Positions 1 through 9,305 of a stretch of DNA of 64,000 bases are shown here, piece by piece. A program made the translations under genes and the position numbers. Origin of the DNA: Adenophora triphylla var. japonica. Taxonomy: Eukaryota; Streptophyta; Magnoliopsida; Asterales; Campanulaceae. Position 1 is the first letter of the stretch; every line of letters starts with the position of its first letter. Location of the stretch: NCBI GenBank assembly GCA_022495995.1, contig JAFEMH010003625.1:191491-255490 (forward strand), written 5' to 3'. Under the pieces are notes generated by a model that saw only the letters and a list, made by a program, of their open reading frames with translations, ran no database searches and was not told the DNA's origin.

Positions 1-476
1 TCAGTATTCTCATTCCTTTCCCGAGCATGGAGGTATGATGTCTTTCCTCCCAGGGTTATCCTAAGGCGTCCAGGGCACGTGTTTCTGACCACTTGGTACG
101 AGAGACATCTGGGGGAGACACAGGTGGCTATTTTGAGGAGGCGTGAGGCCATTGTTGGTTTGGAAGACACGACGGTTTCAGAGATGAGGAGGGCCGAGGC
201 GAGGGCCAATCCTCATGATAAGAGCGGGGATGCTGTGACAGACTATGAGGCTTATGTCAAGAGATAGGAGGAAAGGATTCCCCTGTTACTGGCTCGAGTA
301 CATGATATGAGAGATGAGGCTAGGGTTACTAGGGCCCTGGCGGATGCTGGCTTGACGGATCCCGCCCCTATACCAGAGCTGGGCAGGAGGAGGACTGACA
401 TTTTTCCTGTGCAGAGGAAGAAGACCCGAAGAGGAGAAAAAAAGAGAGGAGACACTAGTACAAGTAGCTTGGAGTG
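1..476 (+). pseudogene. 3' end of antisense DUF7745-like gene of element A
   Basis: This is the C-terminal part of the second antisense gene, cut by the window start. It aligns base by base with 56820-57305 in element D: FLTTWY, VAILRRREAIVG, EARANPHD, TDYEAYVKR and a final SLE stop at 474-476. The stretch corresponding to LDWYERH is shortened here, and an in-frame TAG follows TDYEAYVKR at 268-270, so the reading frame is broken. The family is a plant-specific, PMD-like domain of unknown biochemical function that is common in retroelement-associated genes. The DUF7745 assignment rests on the more complete copy in element C (22546-24060). Confidence 0.6.
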
Positions 477-714
477 ACCTTGGGTCTCTGAGTATCCCTG
501 GCTTGTCATAGCAGGCACATTAGTTTGTTAGGTATTTTAGTTTCTTTTAGCAGGTTGTAGGAGTGAACCGAGCTTAGACTCATCAAAAAGCTTTTAACTG
601 TAATGAATATATGAATTGCTTTAGAGTTTTTCAGAACGCCTTCATGGTTTGATCAATGTGTTGATGACAAAGTATGATTTTTATTTGTGTTTTAGACCGA
701 ACCGTTTACGGCTG

Positions 715-756
715 CCTACGTTTCCCTTGGACTAAAGGGCTCAGGTCTCCGTAGTT
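715..756 (-). promoter_or_regulatory. CTACG...CGTAG structured motif, copy 1 (element A, pol-proximal)
   Basis: CCTACG at 715-720 pairs with CGTAG at 750-754, and an inner TCCC faces GGG. The motif lies between the end of the antisense gene and the integrase stop. Related copies are at 5922, 8470, 17250, 17504, 24747, 49345, 49965 and 57555. The role is unknown. A position in the element's 3' UTR suggests an RNA-level signal. Confidence 0.5.
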
Positions 757-785
757 TGACTCGGTTATTATTATTATTTTTTTAT

Positions 786-856
786 GTGCAGCCCTGTCTT
801 TTGCCTAGACTGGCCCTTTTTGGGTTTTCAGCCTAGCTGGGCATTACTCTTTTAGC

Positions 857-911
<55 letters not shown>

Positions 912-1110
912 TTTTTTGTTTTTTTGTAGTGCAACCCTGTCTTTTACCTAGGCCGCCTTCTCGGCTTTTCAACCTAGTTGAGTATTACTCTTTTAGCACT
1001 TTTTTTTTTATATATATATTTTTTGTTTTTTTTGTAGTGCAACCCTGTCTTTTACCTAGGACGCCTTCTCGGCTTTTCAACCTAGTTGGGTATTACTCTT
1101 TTAGCACTTT
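786..1110. repeat. Three direct copies of a ~72-bp unit with TA microsatellite
   Basis: Three copies start at 786, 929 and 1037. Each reads from a GCAACCCTGTCTTTTACCTAGG-like start to a TATTACTCTTTTAGCACTTT end. Copies 1 and 2 are separated by a (TA)n run at 861-907, and copies 2 and 3 by a T/A-rich tract. Element D has two copies of the same unit at the equivalent place (about 57677-57900). Short hydrophobic reading frames across this stretch are by-products of the repeat. Confidence 0.8.
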
Positions 1111-1132
1111 TATTGGAAGATGACTTAGTGCT

Positions 1133-2431
1133 TCACGCGTAGTATCTGCAGAGCTTGTCGCCGTTTACTGGGTGTACAAAAGGGTTTCCGTCGAGGTCTG
1201 CAAGTTGCATGGCTCCTCCGAAGAAGATCTTCTGGACGACATATGGTCCGACCCAGACAGGCTCCCATTTGCCAAGCGGGTTGATGCGGACTGGGGGCTT
1301 CTCATTCAAAACGAGGTCACCTTCCCTGATGTCCCGTTGTTTTACTTTCTTATCGAAGGATCTGGCCATCCTTCCTTGATAAGCTCGGATATGTTCCATG
1401 GCTCTCAATCGGCGTTCATCTAGCAGGGCCAATTCATCATGGCGACTCTGGAGCCATTCGACCTCATTGATCTGACTTTCTAACAACACACGGAGTGAGG
1501 GGATTTCTAACTCGATTGGGAGTACGGCTTCCATTCCGTAGGTGAGAGCAAATGGTGTTTCCCCGGTTGCCGTTCTGACGGATGTTCTGTATCCCCAGAG
1601 AGCAAGGTGAAGCTTGTCAGGCCAATCTCTGCCTCGAACAACCATTTTCCGAATGATGTTTTCCAAGGTCTTGTTTGCTGCTTCGACGGCTCCGTTAGTT
1701 TGGGGCCTATAGGGAGATGACTTGTGACGGGTTATTCTAAATTCCGCCAGCAGTCTGTCGCATTCCCCTTCAAAGTGGGATCCATTGTCTGAGATAATCT
1801 CGGCTGGTAACCCGTATCTGCATATGATGTTCTCTTTGATGAAGAGGGCTACCTTCTTTGAGTTGAGGACTTTGTAGGACTTGGCTTCAACCCATTTGGT
1901 GAAATAGTCCACTGCTACCAGGACGAATTTGTGGCCGTTGCTGCCTGATGGTGTGATTTTGCCTATGACATCAATTCCCCAAGTGACGAAAGGCAAAGGG
2001 GTTGTCATGCAGTAGAGCTCGTGAGGAGGCAAGTGGTTGAGGTTCGAGTACCGCTGGCATTTGTCGCAGCTTCTGACGAACTGAATGCAGTCGGTTTCTA
2101 TGGAGATCCAGAAATACCCAATTCTCAATATGATTTGCATTAAAGCCCAGGCATTCATGTGGGGGCCATAGATACCACCGTGTATTTCTTTCATGAGTTC
2201 GGTAGCTTCTTGTTTGCTGATACACCGTAGGAGGGGGCCTTGATAACGCTTCTTGTACAGCATATTTCCCAAAAAAACATAGTGGGAGGCGAGTCGCTTC
2301 AGGGCTGAGAGGCTTTTCGCTTTGATTCCTTCTTTATATTCCCCATCTTCATTTTTGAAAGAGGCTTCGCCGTTCTTCAAATACTGATAAATCTGGGTAT
2401 ACCAGGGATCATTGGCCAGTTCGGCCTCCAC
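1133..2431 (-). CDS. Integrase domain of pol (element A)
   Basis: This is a 432-codon open stretch covering nearly the whole integrase, which inserts the retroelement cDNA into nuclear DNA. An HHCC zinc module is visible (H84, H91, C112, C115). The DDE catalytic core has D154 in WGIDVIGK, D215 in ISDNGSHF and E250 in YRPQTNGAVE, spaced 61 and 35 residues apart. A C-terminal domain ends in GDKLCRYYA before a TGA. All three catalytic residues are present. In the intact element this would be the last part of a gag-pol polyprotein, so the ATG at the start is only the first methionine of the open frame. Residual pol sequence (EIPEG, KPFRVG) continues upstream at 2432-2507 in another frame, so a frameshift separates it from RNase H. 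Of the three Tat copies here, this integrase is the only undamaged one. Confidence 0.93.
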   Translation of the reverse strand: MEAELANDPWYTQIYQYLKNGEASFKNEDGEYKEGIKAKSLSALKRLASHYVFLGNMLYKKRYQGPLLRCISKQEATELMKEIHGGIYGPHMNAWALMQIILRIGYFWISIETDCIQFVRSCDKCQRYSNLNHLPPHELYCMTTPLPFVTWGIDVIGKITPSGSNGHKFVLVAVDYFTKWVEAKSYKVLNSKKVALFIKENIICRYGLPAEIISDNGSHFEGECDRLLAEFRITRHKSSPYRPQTNGAVEAANKTLENIIRKMVVRGRDWPDKLHLALWGYRTSVRTATGETPFALTYGMEAVLPIELEIPSLRVLLESQINEVEWLQSRHDELALLDERRLRAMEHIRAYQGRMARSFDKKVKQRDIREGDLVLNEKPPVRINPLGKWEPVWVGPYVVQKIFFGGAMQLADLDGNPFVHPVNGDKLCRYYA

Positions 2432-2507
2432 TTCGATTTTAAAGCAATAAGCGGGGTTTTCTCTTCTCCCGACTCTGAATGGTTTGACAGACTTTCCTTC
2501 AGGTATT

Positions 2508-3641
2508 TCAATGAGAGGCTAGTGTTGCCAGAGCATCTGCGAACCTATTGCGGTCTCTGGGCAAGTAATGAAAGCTGATTTCCTTGAACTGAGTCACTAG
2601 CTCCTCTATGTACGTGTGGTACTTCTGGAGGCCAGGGTCTATGGTCTTCCATTTGTTAGAGACCTGGTTGATGATGAGGGCAGAGTCACCATATACTTCC
2701 AATTCTTTGATATTTCTTTCAAGAGCGGCCTCCAACCCGGCTATGCAAGCTTCATATTCGGCGGCGTTGTTGGTAACCTCGAAGTTCAACTTTATTGCTA
2801 TGGGGGTATGCTCGTCAGTAGGATCGACCAAAAGCATTCCTATTCCATTTCCCCTTTTGTTTGATGCCCCGTCAAAGAAGAGCTGCCAATGATTTTCTCC
2901 TTCTAGAGCAAAGATTCCGTCATCAGGGAATTGGGGTTCAGGTCCTTGGGACTCATCACTTGGGAAGTCAGCTAACTGTTTCGCCATTATTCGCCCTTTC
3001 ACAGATTTTCTTGTCACGTAAGTGATGTCATATTCAGCCACAAAGAATGACCACTTTGCCAACCTCATAGAGATGGAGGGCTTGTCAAACAAATATTTGA
3101 TGGGGTCCAACTTCGAAACCAGATGTATCGGGTGAGACTGCATGTAGTGCTTCAACTTTCCCATTACCCAGACCAGGCCTGCGCAAGTCTTTTCACAAGC
3201 AGAATAATTGAGCTCACTTCCTTGAAGCTTTCTGCTCACAAAGTAGATGGCATTTTCAACCTTGGAATCTTTCTTCTCTTGAGCTAACATAGCCCCAATT
3301 GCTGTATCCGTGACAGTTATATATAGCAATAGTGGCTTTTGCTGATGTGGCGGGCAAAGAATCGGGGGATTCACAAGGTACGCCTTGATCTTTTCAAAGC
3401 AATCTGGCATTCGGGAGTCCATTCTGTGTAGGCACTTTTCTTCATCAACTTGAAGATCGGCTCGCAGATCGAGGTCAGCTGATTTACAAAATGGCTTATG
3501 TATTGCAGTCGTCCCTAAAGGATTTTTACTCGTCGGCGTCCGAGGTGGTTTCATTTCGACTATGGCCTTGATTTTCTGGGGGTCTACTTCAATTCCCCGT
3601 TCCGTCACCATATATCCTAGCACCTTGCCTCGTCTTACACC
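2508..3641 (-). pseudogene. RT end, RNase H and second (archaeal-type) RNase H of pol (element A)
   Basis: The first residues (LGYMVTERGIEVDPQKIKAI) are the end of the RT palm/thumb region. They continue directly the RT fragment at 13771-15534, from which element B now separates them. The RT-linked RNase H follows with YITVTDTAIGAMLAQE and CEKTCAGLVW. The second RNase H domain begins at WQLFFDGASNKRGNG, with NNAAEYEA, YGDSALIINQ and a final RNRFADALATL, giving the D-E-D-D carboxylates typical of the archaeal-type fold. Dual RNase H is diagnostic of Tat elements. The stretch after PPRTPTSK is out of frame relative to the family (expected SFLGR-like text is scrambled), so the copy has at least two frameshifts plus a stop at 2508. 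Confidence 0.88.
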
Positions 3642-4008
3642 TGAATGTGCGCTCGCCGAAAAAATAAAAAAGGAGTCGCCACGCCGTTTTTAAGAGGAAA
3701 CATTGAAAACCTTTTTGTAGAGAAAATGGGTTCGGGGGTCAGGTTACGTGTTGGGAAGAACCGAGAGTTCACCCAACACGCCTCGTCCGTAGACGAGTCT
3801 TTCAATTGTTCAACATTCAAATCATCCAAAAGTGTGTGCAAAATGTGTGTAACAAGATATGTGTAAAAATGCATAAGAGTGCTTTGTTTTATTACTCAAC
3901 AAGAGGGATTACAATTTGTAAGCCATCTGCCATGAGGCCACATCCCATTTACAACTAGGAGATACAATACTTACAACTTAAATGGAACCTGCTGTAGAGG
4001 ACTCATTG

Positions 4009-4257
4009 TGTCGCGTGACACAGGATCTGAGGGATCAAATGTGTCGCGTGACACAACAAAGTAATCTGCAGAGGTTTTACAAGAACTCACACTGCAGCAA
4101 CACTAAATGATCACAACACCACACAACGATCTAAAATGAACAAAATCAACAACAAGCAAACCCAAGGAAACGGATTACAACTGAAATAGAAGTCTCTGCA
4201 TAGGCTTAGTTATGTCGCGCTACACAGGACTAGTGAGGTCCGTTGTGTCGCGTGACA
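4009..4257. promoter_or_regulatory. Two palindrome pairs TGTCGCGTGACA (33-bp spacing) in B 3' LTR
   Basis: Sites are at 4009-4020 and 4042-4053, and at 4213-4224 (TGTCGCGCTACA) and 4246-4257. Both pairs start 33 bp apart and the first member of each is followed by CAGGA. The same two pairs are in the 5' LTR at 11994/12027 and 12198/12231. A third pair is in the leader at 11271/11304. The sites resemble in form the palindromes of elements C, D and F. The binding factor is unknown. Confidence 0.6.
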
Positions 4258-5433
4258 TATCCTTACCATTTGCAGGGACTTTACAATTGAAGCACAGATT
4301 CGACAGAAACCAATCCAGATCAAGCAATTATACCAAATCAACTAATAGCACCACGAATCAGCAACAGATTAGCCAAAGGAGTGTGGATATGGAGAGATCC
4401 ACACTCTCTTGACAACCAAGCAACAAATAGAAATCCAATCATATAATGAACATCAACCAAACCAAGCTAAACAGATTAAACAGAGAGATCGGCAGTTGGG
4501 ACTTGATAATTGAGGACAGACGGAGTCCAATTATCAAGTCCGGGAACAAATTGTAATAAAAAAAATACAATAGCAAATAAATGAGAGAGATAGAAACGGA
4601 TCGTTACCCTCGTAGTCCACACTCCTTAAACCAAGTTAGGTTTAAGGATCATCAAATCAGCTTCCGGGAACGGACTCACGAACTCAGATTGAACGGCAAG
4701 TTAGCTCCAAGTGTCTGTGCGTGTGCTGAATGAATATATAAGAATAGAGAGGGAATTGAGGGAGGAATTGAGCGCTTGTCACAACCTCGGTGTAAATTGG
4801 ACAGAGAGATAGGCTAGGGATTGGGAAACGCAGCAAACGGAGATTGGTGGTGTGACGGCGGTGGCTACCGGCTTGGGCTTAGAACAGGGGAAGCGGTTGA
4901 CGATTTGATGAAGGTTAATGGGCTTAGGCTTCTGGGAATAGGGGAATGGCGATTGGTTTTTGGGGAGATTTGAAGTGGGGAAACACGGCTATTGCCTTTG
5001 CCGGAAAATAGGTGCAGAGAGAGAGGACCGATGGTGGTGGTTGTTGTTGAGAAGTAAGGTTGTTGCCGGAGAAGGGAGAGAATGACGGTGGGCTTGGGGT
5101 TGTGTTCGCGGTCTTTGGTACAGAGGGAGTTGGAGGTCGGAGGGAGAGCTTGGGTTGAAGAAGACGCTCTTAGGAGGTAGCCGGTTGATTGGGTTTAGGT
5201 CGTCGGAGGAGAAGGAATTGGTTTGGGGGAGAAGGAATTGGTTTGGGGGAGAAGCTCGGTGTAGATTTGGCCGGAGAGAGGGAGTTGGAGAGGTCCCGGT
5301 GAGGGGGTGCCTTCTGCGTATTGAGAGAGATAGAGAGAGTTAGAGAGAGAGAGAGAGCGTGAATGTTGTGCGTGAATTGTGTGTTTGTATGTGAGAAATG
5401 TGAGAGGCCTCTTAACAAATGAATGGAAATTGG

Positions 5434-5517
5434 CATTTATACGTAAATTGGGAATGAGTTTTATAATGTCGCACGACCCAACGTCTCCAAATTCCATGCT
5501 TCAAGCTGTCGTACGAC
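5434..5517 (-). promoter_or_regulatory. Core promoter of B LTR: TATA box with two upstream palindromes
   Basis: On the minus strand TATAAATG (5441 to 5434) is a good TATA box. Palindromes GTCGCACGAC-like (5468-5477) and GTCGTACGAC (5508-5517) lie 26 and 66 bp upstream of it, 40 bp apart. The same layout recurs in the LTRs of C, D and F. TATA-directed transcription would start in the next 30 nt and define the R region. Confidence 0.55.
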
Positions 5518-5781
5518 GGGCCACGTCCATAACCAATTCTGGCGCCAAAACCAGATTCTGGAACATTCCGGGTTAATTCCCAAGAGGTCCAAACTGATTT
5601 ATTCCTTTTAGGTCCTTTTATCCGGGAAAAATACTAAAACATACTTCCTTCGCGAGAAACTCATGAAATGTTTCCGGAAGTCTCGGAACGGACCGGGAAT
5701 TTACCAAAACGCCCCTTAGTGCAATTTTATCATTTAAAATGCACCTAAAAAGGAATCGCGAATTGGATTGGCGTACTTACA

Positions 5782-5921
5782 GAGCCCCTCGGCAACGTCA
5801 CTTATGGAAGAAGTGAGGTTATTGATAAAAGGACCCAATCTCAATGAGCAGCAGGGGGATGAGGCGGAGGGCTAGACGGTGATCTGGGGAGTCGGATGGC
5901 TGGACCTTTGGAGAAAGGATT
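5782..5921 (-). other. PPT region adjoining 3' LTR of B
   Basis: The minus strand directly before the LTR reads CCGAGGGGCTC, a purine-rich tract at the position of the polypurine tract that primes plus-strand DNA. Elements C (17076) and D (49233) have matching CCGAGGGGCTTC and CCGAGGGGCTAC, preceded by the same block that includes a GACG..CGTC inverted repeat. Confidence 0.6.
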
Positions 5922-5961
5922 CCTACGTATCCCGGGGAGGGAATCAAGCCAAATCGTAGTT
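5922..5961 (-). promoter_or_regulatory. CTACG...CGTAG structured motif, copy 2 (element B, LTR-proximal)
   Basis: CCTACG (5922-5927) and CGTAG (5955-5959) flank TCCC...GGGAATCAAGCC. As in C and D it is preceded by GGCTGGACC and a short GGATT-type linker, and it lies between PPT and the tandem array. Confidence 0.5.
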
Positions 5962-5963
5962 CA

Positions 5964-6491
5964 GACTTTTTCTTTGGGAGTCACCCGCGAATTTGACTTT
6001 TTTCTTAGGGAGTCACCCGCGATTTGACGTTTTTCTTAGGGAGTCACCCGCGATTTGACTTTTTTCTTAGGGGGTCACCCGCGAATTTGACTTTTTTCTT
6101 AGGGGGTTACCCGCAAATTTGACGTTTTTCTTAGGGAGTCATCCGCGATTTGACTGTTTTTCTTTGGGAAGTCACCCCGCGATTTTGACTATTTTTCTTT
6201 GGGAAGTCACCCCGCAAATTTGACTATTTTTCTTTGGGAAGTCACCCGCGAATTTGACTATTTTTCTTTGGGAAGTCGCCCGCGAATTTGACTATTTTCT
6301 TAGGGGGTCACCCGCGAATTTGACTTTTTTCTTAGGGGGTCACCCGCGATTTGACGTTTTTCTTAGGGAGTCACCCGCGATTTGACTGTTTTTCTTTGGG
6401 AAGTCACCCCGCGATTTTGACTATTTTTCTTTGGGAAGTCGCCCGCGAATTTGACTATTTTTCTTTGGGAAGTCACCCCGCGATTTTGACT
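5964..6491. repeat. ~16-copy tandem array, 31-36-bp monomer (element B 3' UTR)
   Basis: Monomers contain GGGAGTCACCCGCGATTTGACT with a variable T-rich linker. Starts of the GTCACCC core fall at 5980, 6012, 6043, 6074 and so on to 6473. In each, AGTCA and TGACT can pair around a CCCGCGATT-type loop. The array lies in the 3' UTR, where Tat/Ogre elements are known to carry hypervariable tandem repeats. Confidence 0.9.
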
Positions 6492-6550
6492 GATGCTTTT
6501 AGGAAAGAAATTGACTGAGATATGTTTTCATACCTGTGCTGTGCTTACCT

Positions 6551-7185
6551 GTAGCTGCCGGAGGGACTAATGCTACGGCTGATGATTGTGGCTGCCGGAG
6601 GAACTGATATTATGATTTATGTTGCTGAGGATCGATGTAGCTGCCGGAGGGACTAATGCTGTTGACGGTTGTCGAGTGCGGGGCGATCTTTTGTCGACTT
6701 GTTCGGCTTTGGGGTCTGGGACCTTTGCTTGCTGGGCAGCGAATTCTTGTTGGTGTTTTGGCGGCGGGGCCTTCTTTGGTGATGGTTGACTTTTGCTGTG
6801 ACGGGAATTTTGCTTGCTGGGCAGCGAACTCTTATTGACGGTTTGATAGTGGGGCTATCGATTTTGATGCGCACTACTGGGGAGATTCAAATAGGCACGG
6901 ATTCTTTGTCTCGGCTTTGCTTTGAGGGACAATCTTTGAGATTTGGTGCAGCTCCGTTGATCATTGGACTTGCGGGGGTAGATGTGGCTGTCGGGGGGGT
7001 CTTAGGCTATAACTGTTGTTGACGGTTTCCGGGTGGCCATTCACGGGACGGATTCTGACTGAAAATTTGCCCTTGGGAAACGGGTTCTGACTGAAAATCT
7101 GCCCTATGGGAACGGGCTCTGACTGAAAATCTGTCCACGAGCTCTTACTGAAAATCTGCCCACGGGCTCTTGGTTGATAACTCGC
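6551..7185. repeat. Second repeat zone of B (degenerate short repeats)
   Basis: Three copies of a GCTGCCGGAGG(G/A)ACT unit lie at 6553-6660. They are followed by two GCTTGCTGGGCAGCGAA units (about 6727 and 6811) and four CTGACTGAAAATCTGCCC-type units (7048-7165). The region has no coding pattern. It is part of the repeat-rich 3' UTR. Confidence 0.7.
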
Positions 7186-8469
7186 TGTGCGGAACATGCC
7201 TTAAAGTCGCTGAGGCTGGTGAGCATTATCGCCTAGATTCTGGGGCAGCTAAGGCTCTTTTTCCTTTTTCCTTTTTTCTCTTCTTTTTTTTTCGACAAGC
7301 ATTACTTGGAGACTGGGTAGCTGAGACTTTTTTCCGACGGTGTTGATGAAGATGGTAAAGACGGGATCTGCCACATGCAGGATTTGGAATCCCTGTCCAA
7401 GATTGTGATCCGAGGGGCAATCCTCACAATCAAATTACGATCACCTGATTATTGTACCCTGCGGGGGAAAACACAACACTTCTAGGCACTTTGCATTTTA
7501 TTCGACTCTTTGCTTATGCATTATTAATCTTTTGTTGCACAAGTCCATCTCAGCTGGGGAGAATAGGAAGGGAAGTGAGGGTTTTTTTTTTTTTTTTGCA
7601 CGGCTTGGCGGGCGGATATGTAGGTAGCCATTATGCTATGAGGAATTGTGTATAGGAACGAAAGTGTTTATGATGGGGTGGACCCTCTCCCATGAGTGAT
7701 GGCGTATGGATGATATGGTGCAGCTTAGGCAAGTTAGGGACGCTCCCGGGAGTACATATTGCAGTAGGTCCGTTGCTAGTGAGGACAGAGTGTATCGCGC
7801 ATCTGAGACAACAAGCAGCAGAGGGGGGGGAGCAATCCCGCAGCGAAGCTTGACTTGACGCAAAGCAATCACAGAGGGAAATCTGATAAGGAGAGCCGGA
7901 GGGATACCTTAACCAAAGCCCCAGCTTGAGGACATTCCTTGCAGCTTCATCGCAGGCAGAGTCATCTTGTGGCCGAAGAGGCAACCCATCATTTCAAGCC
8001 GTAGTCAATCATTCGCTGGACAAGACTCGGAAATGTTTACGTGCAGGGGCATATCTTTCGAATGGTGGGAAATGAATCCCGAACTTCTGTATGACACTCT
8101 CGCTTTAAGTTTGACTCTTTTGGGAGAGTATAAGCATCACAAGGTGGGTAAAGGTGTATGGAAGCCCCTGCTGACCGACACAGTATTTAGCTCTATCTTC
8201 CTATGATGTAGAAGGAGAAGACTTTTCGAGACACTTGAAAACTTGTCTTATTCGTGATGATCACAAGACTGCTTAAAACCATTTATTGATGTTCGGGTTA
8301 TTCAAACCACCAAAGCCGATATGAGCAAATATTCCAATTAATCATGAGGAGAAAGCCCACTGATATCGAGAATCAAATTCAGAAGGATGGAAGGTGTATG
8401 GGAATGGTCCTTGAGGAGACCGGATTTTCTGAGATCTGTTTGTGATTTCGACCGGACCATTTATGGTTG
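7186..8469. other. Element B interior without recognisable gene
   Basis: Only short frames without domains are present. A T-run is at 7583-7597. The sequence is single copy within the window and I assign no function. Confidence 0.6.
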
Positions 8470-8511
8470 CCTACATTCCCCTCCTTGGGAGGAGCTCAGG
8501 TCGCCGTAGTT
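8470..8511 (-). promoter_or_regulatory. CTACG...CGTAG structured motif, copy 3 (element B, pol-side type)
   Basis: CCTACA (8470-8475) and CGTAG (8505-8509) flank TCCCCTCCTTGGGAGGAGCTCAGG. It is preceded by ACCGGACCATTTATGG, as in the pol-proximal copies of A, C and D (GACCGAACCGTTT, GACCGGACCAATT). It marks the place where the end of pol would have been before deletion. Confidence 0.5.
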
Positions 8512-8880
8512 CGGGCTTATCCCGAATGAAAAGAATGAACGGTGAAATTCAGGGATCTGAGGACCTTCGAGAATTTTGATCATTGAAGGGCATGTCCTCT
8601 TGGAGTGTCGATGGGAGACACAGATGTGAAGCCCCAGTGGGACGTCCACGGCAAGTGTTTGAGGAGGAGAAATGAAATATGCTCAGATAAAACGTCGAAT
8701 GAATGGATAGAATTTGCACAATCTTCACTTGACGGTCCTTTGAGCCGGGATGGATTTGGCTCTGCTTTAAGCAATAATCTGATTTAGATCTCGACGATAT
8801 TGGAATGAAACTGCTATCCGGTAGGAACTGCGACTGGGCTTCGGGATTTCGACCGGTCTTCGGGTAATTTGGAAAATCAT

Positions 8881-9087
8881 GACCTCTTAAAACGAGAGGT
8901 CGGCTAGGCCTTTTGCTGACTGAACCTCTAAAGATGAGAGGTTGGCTCTTGGGTAGTGTTTGGGATTTCTAAGGTGAGGGAATCCATGATTACATCTTCA
9001 ATGCCTCTAAGAATGAGAGGTCGATCTTTTTTTTTGCTTTTGGCCAAGGGCAAGGGTAATAGGAATGTCCTCTAAAATCGAGAGGAC
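8881..9087. promoter_or_regulatory. Four covarying hairpins in element B
   Basis: Arms GACCTCT/AGAGGTC (8881-8901), AACCTCT/AGAGGTT (8923-8943), GCCTCT/AGAGGT with a wobble (9003-9021) and GTCCTCT/AGAGGAC (9067-9087) each enclose a 7-nt A-rich loop. The outer base pairs change in a compensatory way, which suggests selection for structure in RNA or single-stranded DNA. No known element matches. Confidence 0.6.
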
Positions 9088-9214
9088 GGCTTGGGATCGA
9101 TTAGAGGTAATGGTGAGGGACATCCATGCTGTCTCTTTATTCAATCTGAGACTCCTCTTGAGTAACAACTGGATCCTTGGACTTTTACTTTTGAGAGGAT
9201 CACTGGGGACTAGG

Positions 9215-9305
9215 CTCTCTTTCTTTCTTTTTTTTTTTCTTTTTTTTTATTTTTGTATCTTCTCTTTTTTGTATTTTTGTCTCTCTCTCTTTTTTTTCAA
9301 TTTTG
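9215..9305. repeat. T-rich low-complexity tract
   Basis: The stretch is almost pure T/C with TTTTTTT runs. A long hydrophobic reading frame across it (9065-9415) is a low-complexity artefact. Confidence 0.8.

Larger units (their letters stand above)
3642..5781 (-). repeat. 3' LTR of element B
   Basis: The LTR begins TGTAAGTACGCC on the minus strand and ends GCGCACATTCA. It pairs with 11625-13765. A TATA box (TATAAATG, minus) lies at 5434-5441. Two GTCG..CGAC palindromes (5468-5477, 5508-5517) lie just upstream of it. Two pairs of TGTCGCGTGACA-type sites lie further downstream at 4009-4053 and 4213-4257. A U5 copy of the PBS core is at 3672-3685. Confidence 0.95.

Noticed and set aside
7631..7984. 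117-codon minus-strand frame in element B, possible captured gene
   Set aside because: No domain, no repeat elsewhere in the window, and average composition. Nothing supports coding.
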